From DASYRM01 sp035646375 (GTDB lineage: Bacteria; Acidobacteriota; Vicinamibacteria; Vicinamibacterales; UBA2999), in assembly GCA_035646375.1 (NCBI GenBank), contig DASRPM010000191.1:1-12319 (forward strand): DNA of 12,319 nucleotides. Reading direction: 5' to 3'. The position numbers and the translations under genes were made by a program. Each line of letters opens with the position of its first letter. Position 1 is the first letter of the stretch. The notes beneath the pieces were generated by a model. It saw only the letters and a program-made list of their open reading frames with translations. It was not told the origin of the DNA and searched no databases. Of the stretch, positions 1 to 5,324 are shown piece after piece.

Positions 1-377
1 GAAATCCGCCCAGCCCCGACAGCACGAACGTCGAGAGATAGAGCAGGTTGTAGCAGAGGACCGCATTGCCGGTGAGTGCGTAAACGGGAAGCACCTGCAG
101 CGACTGCCCGACGAAATGCTCCGAGTAGGCCAGCGTGTGCGCGGCGGGCGCGAAGATGTTGGCGTCGAAGTAGGTGGCGAGCCGGCCGAAGTCGCCGCGC
201 AGGATGGCCAGCATCTGGGTGCAGTTCCACGCGAGCACCCAGATGACGAGCACCGGGTCGCCGAGGTCCCACGCCACGTCACGTGAGAGGCCGCGCGCCA
301 GCGGCCACGTGGCCCAGAGCGCGATGAGCGTGTAGAGAAGCGCCGCGTGGGCGGCGCCGAAAGCGCGGAGGCGCACC
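1..377 (-). CDS. Polytopic membrane protein, probable GT-C glycosyltransferase-like, N-terminal part (cut by window edge)
   Basis: The reverse strand is open from the window edge to a GTG at about 377, giving the first 125 or so residues. The protein starts with a short basic stretch, then a membrane segment (about residues 8-27, LLYTLIALWATWPL). A loop with DLGDPVL (about 37-43) follows, then a second hydrophobic segment (VLVIWVLAW), a periplasmic-looking loop containing FDANIF and AYSEH, and another hydrophobic run (NLLYLSTFVLSGLG). An Asp-bearing first loop followed by many membrane segments is typical of GT-C fold glycosyltransferases that use polyprenyl-linked sugars, so that is the best guess; the catalytic role is inferred. 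The GTG lies about 10 nt after the stop of the aminotransferase gene, so the two are probably co-transcribed. No strong Shine-Dalgarno is visible. The start could be off by a few codons and the C-terminus is outside the window. Confidence 0.6.
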
Positions 378-386
378 GCGGAGATA

Positions 387-1598
387 CTACCGAAGATAGT
401 CGGCGGTGAAGGCGGCGATGTCGGCGTAGATGGTCCGCAGGTCCGAGGGCTGGGCCAGGAACACGATGCGGAACGTGCCGTCCGCTGGCGCCATTCCGAA
501 CCCCGATCCGTACACCGTCAGGATGCCCGTCTCGCGCAGCAGCGACAGCACGTAGTGCTCGTCGGTGCGCCCCGGCGGGAGTGTCACCTGCGGCATCGCG
601 TAGAACGCGCCTCGAGGCGCCACGCAGCGCATCCCCGGAATCGCGTTGAGGAGCTCGGTCGTGACCTTGGCGCGCTCGGCCAGCGCCGCGCGGAAGGCAG
701 GCTGATGCGAGCGGTCGCCGAGAAGGGCCGGCGCCACGGCGTGCTGCATCGGCCCCGGGCTGCACAACCGCCCGTCAGCCATCTTTTTGATCGCTGCCAG
801 CGCGTCGTCGAGGCGCGGCGTGCCACCGACGACCAACCACCCGGTCCGCCAGCCCGGCGCCAGATACGCTTTCGACAGGCTCGAGAACGAGATGATCGGC
901 GCGTCGGGATCCAGCGTCGAGAGCAGCGGCACCGGCCCGTCGTAGCCCAGCTCGCCGTACACCTCGTCGGCCAGGATCGTCAGGTCGTGCCGTTCGGCCA
1001 GGTCGATGATCGCCCGGCGGACCGCGGTCGGGTAGACGGCGCCGGTCGGGTTGTTCGGATCGATCATCACGATCGCCCTGGTGCGCGCGGTCACGAGGGT
1101 GCGCAGGTGATCGAGGTCCGGCATCCAGTCGCGATCCGGATCGGTGCGGTAATAGCGTGGCGTCGCGCCGATCTTGGCGAGCACGGCGGTGTAGAGCGGA
1201 TAGGTGGGCGACGGCACCAGCACCTCGTCGCCCGAGTCGGCCAGCGCACTCAGCGTCAGCTCGATCCCTTCCGAGGTTCCCGCGGTGATGAGCACCCGAT
1301 CGGGCGTCGTGGGGACGCCACGAGCCGTGTAGTCGGCGGCGACAGCTTCCCGCGCTTCGAGGATGCCCGCGGAAGCGAGATAGCCGTTGTGCCCGTCGCG
1401 CATGGCGCGAGACGCCGCCTCGACCAGGTGCGCGGGTGTGGAGAATCCGAAGGCAACCGGGTCGCCGATGTTCAGGTAGCGGACGGCTGTGCCACGAGCT
1501 TCCACGGCCTTCGCTTCCGCTACGATATTGCGGATTGCGTAGGAGAACCGGTTCACCCTCGAGGCGACCGGAACGGGCCGGGAACTCTTCGTCGGCAT
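387..1598 (-). CDS. PLP-dependent class I/II aminotransferase, AlaA-like (glutamate-pyruvate type)
   Basis: This is a 403-residue fold-type I aminotransferase, expected to be cytosolic and to move an amino group between an amino acid and a 2-oxoacid. Visible landmarks are the substrate-loop motif LNIGDPVAFGF (42-52), PNNPTG (181-186, PLP-ring Asn183), DEVY (Asp211 and Tyr214), the Schiff-base Lys243 in SSLSKAY, the phosphate-binding Arg251 in GWRTGW, and the alpha-carboxylate Arg377 in TFRIVF. Length and motifs resemble E. coli AlaA (YfbQ), which makes alanine from pyruvate and glutamate: both have an NIG(D/N)P-FGF segment, an SD-WFPDLD-like stretch and a MRLC/GRLC region. The substrate is therefore inferred as alanine/glutamate. 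The ATG at 1598 is the first in frame; a -10-like CATAAT lies 6 nt upstream, suggesting a leaderless start. The AGGGAG between them touches the ATG and is too close to act as a normal Shine-Dalgarno. The next gene follows within about 10 nt. Confidence 0.9.
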   Translation of the reverse strand: MPTKSSRPVPVASRVNRFSYAIRNIVAEAKAVEARGTAVRYLNIGDPVAFGFSTPAHLVEAASRAMRDGHNGYLASAGILEAREAVAADYTARGVPTTPDRVLITAGTSEGIELTLSALADSGDEVLVPSPTYPLYTAVLAKIGATPRYYRTDPDRDWMPDLDHLRTLVTARTRAIVMIDPNNPTGAVYPTAVRRAIIDLAERHDLTILADEVYGELGYDGPVPLLSTLDPDAPIISFSSLSKAYLAPGWRTGWLVVGGTPRLDDALAAIKKMADGRLCSPGPMQHAVAPALLGDRSHQPAFRAALAERAKVTTELLNAIPGMRCVAPRGAFYAMPQVTLPPGRTDEHYVLSLLRETGILTVYGSGFGMAPADGTFRIVFLAQPSDLRTIYADIAAFTADYLR

Positions 1599-1610
1599 CT
1601 CCCTATTATG
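1599..1610 (-). promoter_or_regulatory. -10-like element abutting the alaA-like start codon
   Basis: On the minus strand CATAAT (1610-1605) matches five of six bases of the TATAAT consensus and is separated from the ATG at 1598 by exactly 6 nt. Transcription would begin at or next to the A of the ATG. No convincing -35 is visible 17 nt further upstream. The call is by pattern only. Confidence 0.4.
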
Positions 1611-1845
1611 CGGTCGCCCCCCTGTTTTCGACAGTCGCTGGGCCCGGAATCAGCCTCAAAAGCCGAGCTTCGACTGGAACCGCCCTTGGCTGCGCAGTTC
1701 TTACACGTCCAGCTGGCCTGCCGTGTAGAAATTGCATGTTTTTTGCCGTTTCCGGTAGGGTCTTAGCCCGGCAGCGTCTGTAACTCGTTGATTCTATTGC
1801 TCCGATAGAGGTGGCAAAGCCATTGGATCATATGCTCGCGTGACG

Positions 1846-2790
1846 ATGAGGCTCTTGCGTGTGGTTGCAGCGGGTCTGGTGCTGACGGCAGCATCGCCCA
1901 GCCTGTCTGCGCAGGAGCCGCCGCGCGTGGTGTTCCGGTCGGCAGTGGAAGTGGTGACCGTCTCGGCGGCTGTCAGAAACAGCCGTGGCCGCGTGATCCA
2001 GGACCTCCAGAAGGCCGATTTCGAGCTCTACGACTCCGGCGCCCGCAGGGAAATCAAGGACGTCTACTTCGGCGACTCGCCCATCAGCCTCGCGATCCTG
2101 CTCGACATCAGCGGCAGCATGGCCGTGGGCGGCAACATCGACCGCGCCCGCGAAGCCATCGGCATGGTGTCGGCCAACCTCCGGGACAAGCAGGACGAGG
2201 CGGCGCTCTTCACGTTCGATTCCAAGCTTCAGGAAGTAGTGGGCTTCACCTCCGATCTGCAGCGCGTGCGCGTGCGGTCGCTCGAGGGGAAGCCGTGGGG
2301 TATCACGTCGCTCTTCGACGCGATCGAAGAGACGGCACGGCTCGTGGGCGATCGCGCGAACAAGCACCGCGCGTTGCTCGTGGTTACCGACGGTGTTGAC
2401 ACGGGGAGCAAGCTCACGCCGGCGCAGGTGTCGGGCGTGGCGAGCCTCATCGACGTGCCGGTGTATCTGCTGGCCGTCGTCAACCCGGCCGATCATCCGG
2501 AAGGTGAATTCCAAGCGCGTCCGAGCGACGCGAAGACCTCGCAGCAGGGCGAGCTGGCCGACCTCGCACGGTGGACCGGCGGCGATCTGCGCTACGCGAG
2601 CGTGCCCAGCCACCTTGTCGAGGCTGTCCGCGACATCCTGACTGAGCTGCGGTTTCAGTACCTCATCACTTTCGAGCCGGGTGCTCGCCCTGGGTGGCAC
2701 CCGATCGAAATCCGGACTCGGAAACGGGACCTGACAGTGCACGCGCGAGGTGGGTACATGTCCGGGCCTTTGCGAAGTGGTAGCGAGTAG
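1846..2790 (+). CDS. Secreted VWA-domain protein (VWFA-related Acidobacterial family)
   Basis: The gene encodes a 314-residue exported protein. It has a clear signal peptide (residues 1-22, basic start, hydrophobic LVLTAA core, cleavage likely at LSA/QE), then a short beta-rich domain with the VVTVSAAVRN and DFELYDSGARREI segments. A von Willebrand factor A domain follows, with an intact metal-ion-dependent adhesion site: Asp87, Ser89 and Ser91 in DISGS, Thr154 in GITSLFDA, Asp182 in TDGVD. The C-terminal part (YLITFEPG, RGGYM) is the usual beta tail of this family, which is greatly expanded in Acidobacteriota. VWA/MIDAS domains bind protein ligands through a divalent cation; the partner here is unknown. 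The ATG at 1846 gives the cleaner signal peptide; a GTG at 1840 in the same frame would add two residues. No Shine-Dalgarno is evident. An OmpA-family gene starts 31 nt downstream and is probably co-transcribed. Confidence 0.88.
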   Translation: MRLLRVVAAGLVLTAASPSLSAQEPPRVVFRSAVEVVTVSAAVRNSRGRVIQDLQKADFELYDSGARREIKDVYFGDSPISLAILLDISGSMAVGGNIDRAREAIGMVSANLRDKQDEAALFTFDSKLQEVVGFTSDLQRVRVRSLEGKPWGITSLFDAIEETARLVGDRANKHRALLVVTDGVDTGSKLTPAQVSGVASLIDVPVYLLAVVNPADHPEGEFQARPSDAKTSQQGELADLARWTGGDLRYASVPSHLVEAVRDILTELRFQYLITFEPGARPGWHPIEIRTRKRDLTVHARGGYMSGPLRSGSE

Positions 2791-2803
2791 TGGGCTGAAG
2801 TCC

Positions 2804-2813
2804 ACGGAGGAGA
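2804..2813 (+). promoter_or_regulatory. Shine-Dalgarno of the OmpA-family gene
   Basis: ACGGAGGAGA with a GGAGG core at 2806-2810 lies 11 nt before the ATG at 2822. It supports starting the OmpA-family protein there rather than at the GTG at 2750, which lies inside the VWA gene. It is the clearest ribosome binding site in the window. Confidence 0.75.
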
Positions 2814-2821
2814 TAGGCATC

Positions 2822-3508
2822 ATGGCGAACAAACTGTATGCGGTGTCGGTACTTGCATTGGCCGTGGCGGTGGCCCCGGCGTGCGCGACCAAGAAGTTCG
2901 TGCGCACGGAAGTCGGCAACGTCAACACGAAGGTTGACACGCTGAGCGGCTCGCTCGAGGAGACGCAGGAACGCACGCGCAAAAACGAGGAGCGGATTGG
3001 CGCGGTGGACACGAAGGCTGAAGCCGCGGGCCGGTCGGCGCAGGAAGCCCGCGGCGCGGCCGATGCCGCGGCGCAGAGCGCGCGTCAGGTCAACACGCGG
3101 GTCGATCAGGTGCAGACCGAGCTGAACACCGCCGTCGCGTCGACGCGGAAGCTCGTGTACGAGGTGACGCTGAGTGAGGATCAGGGGCAGTTCAAGTCCG
3201 GCAAGTTCGAACTGCCTGACCCCGCCAAGGCCCGCCTGGACGAGGTGATCAACCAGCTGAAGGCCGACACGAAGAACGTGTTCATCGAGATCGAAGGGCA
3301 CACGGACAACGTGGGCGACAAGACGTTCAACGAGCAGCTCGGCATGGAGCGCGCCGAAGCCGTGAAGCGGTATCTCTACGAGCAGCATCAGATTCCGCTG
3401 CACAAGATGAACGTCATCAGCTACGGCGAGGACAAGCCGATTGCGCCGAACACCAACCGCGACGGCCGCGCGCAGAACCGCCGGGTGGTCGTGAAGGTGC
3501 TCTCGTAA
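2822..3508 (+). CDS. OmpA-family peptidoglycan-binding protein with coiled coil, probable lipoprotein
   Basis: The gene encodes 228 residues in three parts. Residues 1-20 are a signal sequence ending in APAC, with Cys21 a plausible lipid-attachment site, although Pro at -2 makes the lipobox imperfect. Residues about 25-105 form an Ala/Glu/Lys/Asn-rich heptad-like coiled coil resembling an alanine zipper, with no aromatic residues apart from Phe26. Residues about 112-228 form an OmpA C-terminal domain with IEIEGHTDNVG, NEQLGMERAEAV and the final NRRVVVKV. Asp162 and Arg177 occupy the two positions, 15 apart, that bind the diaminopimelate carboxylate of peptidoglycan in OmpA domains. It should tether the outer membrane to the cell wall. 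There is no beta-barrel, so it is more like Pal or a spacer protein than classical OmpA. It follows the VWA gene by 31 nt, has its own strong ribosome binding site, and converges on the gene at 3610. Confidence 0.88.
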   Translation: MANKLYAVSVLALAVAVAPACATKKFVRTEVGNVNTKVDTLSGSLEETQERTRKNEERIGAVDTKAEAAGRSAQEARGAADAAAQSARQVNTRVDQVQTELNTAVASTRKLVYEVTLSEDQGQFKSGKFELPDPAKARLDEVINQLKADTKNVFIEIEGHTDNVGDKTFNEQLGMERAEAVKRYLYEQHQIPLHKMNVISYGEDKPIAPNTNRDGRAQNRRVVVKVLS

Positions 3509-3538
3509 AGGCTCGCGCTTCGCGCTCGCCCGCTCGAG

Positions 3539-3555
3539 GCAGAGTGGGCGGAGCG
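3539..3555 (+). repeat. Copy 1 of a GGCRGAGT-type intergenic repeat
   Basis: The 17-mer GCAGAGTGGGCGGAGCG just downstream of the OmpA-family gene is 14/17 identical, with three transitions only, to the reverse complement of 5308-5324, another convergent gene junction. Degenerate units of 8-9 nt continue to about 3575. It looks like a dispersed short repeat. Confidence 0.5.
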
Positions 3556-3567
3556 GGCTGAGTAGGC

Positions 3568-3591
3568 GGGGTGGGGAGAAATCTCCACCCC
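3568..3591. terminator. GC-rich hairpin between convergent genes (candidate terminator)
   Basis: GGGGTGG (3568-3574) pairs perfectly with CCACCCC (3585-3591). AGA and TCT inside the 10-nt loop can extend the stem past a two-G bulge. It lies between the stop of the OmpA-family gene (3508) and the stop of the minus-strand gene (3610), where a bidirectional terminator would be expected. There is no U-run on either side, so intrinsic termination is unproven. Confidence 0.4.
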
Positions 3592-3609
3592 GTTCGCACG
3601 TACGGAGAC

Positions 3610-4287
3610 CTACCTCAAATTCGTGAGCGTCAGCGGTACCTGCACTCGCGTCTTGCCTTCCTCTTCAAGCAACAGGTCGCAGCGGCGGTTGCAGGCGGCC
3701 GCCAGGGCGGCGGCGTCGAACGACCCCACGATGGTGGCGCCGAGCATCGGCTGCGAGCGGCCGGGGACGGGGCCGCCCGGCAGCGGCGTCGGTGTGAAGG
3801 GAACCAGGCCGCCGTCGACGCGTGCGCCGTAGCGCGGCATGCTGCTGGTGTTGCGCGGCTCGATGAGCCCGCCAGACGGGAGCACCACGCGCACGCGGTA
3901 GTGCGGCACCAGCACGAACGAGTTGAGCGGGTGGAAGGTGAGCTCGGCGAAGAGGTCGATCTGGCCGGGCGACGCACCTTCGAGCTCGATCGCCTGGCGT
4001 TGCCCCCATCGCCGGTCGCCGGCGCGCCAGCGCGCCTGCGCCGCCAGCACGATGCGCCGGTAGGGGGTGACGACCTCGACGTAGTCCACCGGCGGCCGCG
4101 ACACCTCCAGGCGGTAGGGCTTGTGGAACTTCGTCAGGTCCCCGTCGATCGCGGTCTGCCCGAGCGAGATGGCCTGCGAAAGGGTGGCGGGGTCGAGCCG
4201 CAGGTCTACGGCTCCGGCGCCCGCGACGGTCGTCAGCGCCGCGGCGAGAGCGGTGGCCAGGCGCTGAGCGGTGCGGCGAGGTGCCAT
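3610..4287 (-). CDS. Exported protein of unknown function
   Basis: I do not recognise this family. The chosen ATG at 4287 gives 225 residues beginning with a good signal peptide (MAPRRTAQRL, then an Ala-rich hydrophobic core, cleavage near AGA/VDL at 26-27). The mature part is about 200 residues, rich in beta-prone segments (RLEVSRPP, DYVEVVTPYRRIVLAAQARW, AELTFHPLNSFVLVPHYRVRVVL) with a Pro-rich linker (about 164-176, TPTPLPGGPVPG). Near the end, Cys199 and Cys203 (ACNRRC) could form a disulfide. The frame stays open upstream to 4461, but that extension crosses a strong hairpin, destroys the signal peptide and looks non-coding. There is no Shine-Dalgarno; TACTAT lies 6 nt before the ATG, suggesting a leaderless transcript. 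It stands alone, divergent from the SDR and convergent with the OmpA-family gene. A periplasmic or outer-membrane role is inferred from the signal peptide only. Confidence 0.7.
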   Translation of the reverse strand: MAPRRTAQRLATALAAALTTVAGAGAVDLRLDPATLSQAISLGQTAIDGDLTKFHKPYRLEVSRPPVDYVEVVTPYRRIVLAAQARWRAGDRRWGQRQAIELEGASPGQIDLFAELTFHPLNSFVLVPHYRVRVVLPSGGLIEPRNTSSMPRYGARVDGGLVPFTPTPLPGGPVPGRSQPMLGATIVGSFDAAALAAACNRRCDLLLEEEGKTRVQVPLTLTNLR

Positions 4288-4299
4288 GCCGCAATAGTA
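4288..4299 (-). promoter_or_regulatory. -10-like element abutting the start of the exported unknown gene
   Basis: On the minus strand TACTAT (4299-4294, a TANNNT type -10) is followed by 6 nt and the ATG at 4287. There is no ribosome binding site in those 6 nt. This fits leaderless initiation, by pattern only. Confidence 0.4.
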
Positions 4300-4316
4300 G
4301 CGGGCGGGGGAAAGAT

Positions 4317-4347
4317 GTGTGCGCCGCGGCGGGGACGCGGCGCACAC
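4317..4347. repeat. Perfect 11-bp inverted repeat in the divergent intergenic region
   Basis: GTGTGCGCCGC (4317-4327) and GCGGCGCACAC (4337-4347) are exact reverse complements around a 9-nt loop. The repeat begins 30 bp upstream of the minus-strand ATG at 4287, so its near arm covers the place where a -35 would sit. It could be an operator or an RNA hairpin; no run of T follows on either strand, so it is a poor terminator. Confidence 0.6.
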
Positions 4348-4447
4348 GCTCCGGGGCTCCTGCTCGCGCATCGGCCCCGGAACTGCCGGGACCAGAGCAG
4401 GAAACGGACCACCGGACGATTCCTGAAAGTCCGCGCCAATCAGGCCT

Positions 4448-4483
4448 CGCGCCGCAAACACACTGCTCGGCCTTTACGGCGCG
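4448..4483. repeat. Imperfect 11-bp inverted repeat upstream of the SDR gene
   Basis: CGCGCCGCAAA (4448-4458) pairs with TTTACGGCGCG (4473-4483) with a single mismatch, leaving a 14-nt spacer. It lies 60 bp before the SDR start in a non-coding stretch. The role is unknown. Confidence 0.45.
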
Positions 4484-4498
4484 CGAAAAGGGCTTTCG

Positions 4499-4531
4499 AG
4501 GTCAGGTGAGTCTACCCGACCTACCTGACCT
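4499..4531. promoter_or_regulatory. Candidate operator: inverted repeat overlapping the SDR promoter
   Basis: AGGTCAGGT (4499-4507) and ACCTGACCT (4523-4531) are perfect reverse complements, with arm centres 24 bp apart. The right arm ends on the first base of the TAGTAT -10-like element, so the pair spans the presumed -35/-10 region of the SDR gene. This is the geometry expected of a repressor site. The regulator is not in the window. Confidence 0.4.
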
Positions 4532-4543
4532 AGTATTCCGCCC
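4531..4543 (+). promoter_or_regulatory. -10-like element abutting the SDR start codon
   Basis: TAGTAT (4531-4536, TANNNT type) is followed by 7 nt and the ATG at 4544. The intervening bases TCCGCCC contain no ribosome binding site, so the transcript may be leaderless. Confidence 0.4.
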
Positions 4544-5284
4544 ATGGATCTGGCCAACCGGGTGGCGCTCATCACCGGAGGGAAACGCATCGGCGGCGTC
4601 GTCGCCGAGCAGCTGGCGCGGGGTGGGGCCGACGTCGCGCTGGTCTACCGGTCGTCACGGGGCGAATCCGAGGACGCGGCGGCGGCTGTCCGCGGCTTCG
4701 GGCGCAACGCGGTGGTCATGCAGGCCGACCTGCGCGACCCGGACAGCTGCGCGCGCGTGGTGGACCAGACGGTGGATGCGCTGGGCCGCCTCGACATCCT
4801 GGTGAACATGGCGTCGGCGTACCGCGCGGTCGCCTTCGACGACCTCACGACCGAGGACTGGAACGAGCCGCTCGAAATCGATCTGCGGGCCGCGTGGCTG
4901 TGCGCGCAGGCGGCCGTGCCGTACATGCGACGGCTTCGCGGCGGGCGCATCGTGAACATCTCGGACTGGGTGGCGGCAAGCGGCCGGCCGCGCTATCCGC
5001 GCTATCTGCCGTACTACGTAGCCAAGCGCGCCGTGATTGCGCTCACCGAGGCGCTGGCGCTCGAACTTGCCGAGGATCAGATTCTCGTCAACGCGATCGC
5101 CCCGGGGCCGATCGTGGCACCCGAAGGCACGTCGGACCGCGAGTTCCGCGCCGTGGAGCGCGCCACGCCGCTCGGGCGCTGGGGCGGCGAGACCGAGATC
5201 GCCAAAGCCGTGGCCGCGCTGATCGAGAGCGATTTCATCACCGGGGAGACGATACGGGTCGATGGAGGGAGACACCTGAAGTGA
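4544..5284 (+). CDS. Short-chain dehydrogenase/reductase, pteridine-reductase (PTR1/FolM)-like
   Basis: This 246-residue, single-domain Rossmann enzyme carries the cofactor motif TGGKRIGG (11-18), where the basic KRIG form is typical of pteridine reductases rather than of FabG. YRSSR at 35-39 after beta-2 suggests NADPH preference. ADL (61-63), the NMAS motif (88-91, Asn88) and YxxxK (Tyr157, Lys161) follow. The usual catalytic Ser in the VNIS strand is followed by Asp141 (NISD). Leishmania PTR1 likewise uses Asp, which makes a dihydropteridine/dihydrofolate reductase role plausible. However, Asp141 is 16 residues before Tyr157, against 13 in PTR1, because of a Pro/Arg/Tyr-rich loop (GRPRYPRYLP). 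The end (ITGETIRVDGGRHL) is standard for SDRs. The ATG follows a TAGTAT box by 7 nt with no Shine-Dalgarno. It is alone, divergent from an exported unknown protein. The SDR assignment is sure; the substrate is inferred. Confidence 0.85.
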   Translation: MDLANRVALITGGKRIGGVVAEQLARGGADVALVYRSSRGESEDAAAAVRGFGRNAVVMQADLRDPDSCARVVDQTVDALGRLDILVNMASAYRAVAFDDLTTEDWNEPLEIDLRAAWLCAQAAVPYMRRLRGGRIVNISDWVAASGRPRYPRYLPYYVAKRAVIALTEALALELAEDQILVNAIAPGPIVAPEGTSDREFRAVERATPLGRWGGETEIAKAVAALIESDFITGETIRVDGGRHLK

Positions 5285-5291
5285 CGTGGAG

Positions 5292-5324
5292 GCGGAGTAA
5301 GCAGAGTCACTCTGCCCACTCCGC
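5292..5324. terminator. Near-perfect inverted repeat between convergent genes (candidate bidirectional terminator and repeat copy 2)
   Basis: The 16-nt arms 5292-5307 and 5309-5324 pair at 14 of 16 positions, the only mismatches being an AA/CC internal loop. The inner stem GCAGAG/CTCTGC closes on TCA. It fills the gap between the SDR stop (5284) and the stop of the S9 peptidase (5324) and touches the latter's last base. There is no T-run. Each arm matches the GGCRGAGT-type repeat at 3539-3555, so the element may be two inverted repeat copies acting as a terminator. Confidence 0.5.

Noticed and set aside
1599..1845. Possible regulatory RNA or sigma70 promoter in the 247-bp divergent gap
   Set aside because: Apart from the CATAAT box next to the minus-strand gene I found no convincing -35/-10 pair, riboswitch-like fold or strong hairpin. 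TTGCAT near 1734 has no good partner at 17 nt.
2750..2821. Upstream GTG start for the OmpA-family protein
   Set aside because: It lies inside the VWA gene and adds 24 residues before an otherwise clear signal sequence. The strong GGAGG at 2806-2810 serves the ATG at 2822.
1828..3012. 394-codon minus-strand frame across the VWA and OmpA genes
   Set aside because: It spans two well-supported plus-strand genes and their junction, and shows no recognisable domain.
4288..4461. 58-residue N-terminal extension of the exported unknown protein
   Set aside because: It crosses the 11-bp perfect hairpin, has non-coding-like composition, and would bury the signal peptide that starts at 4287.
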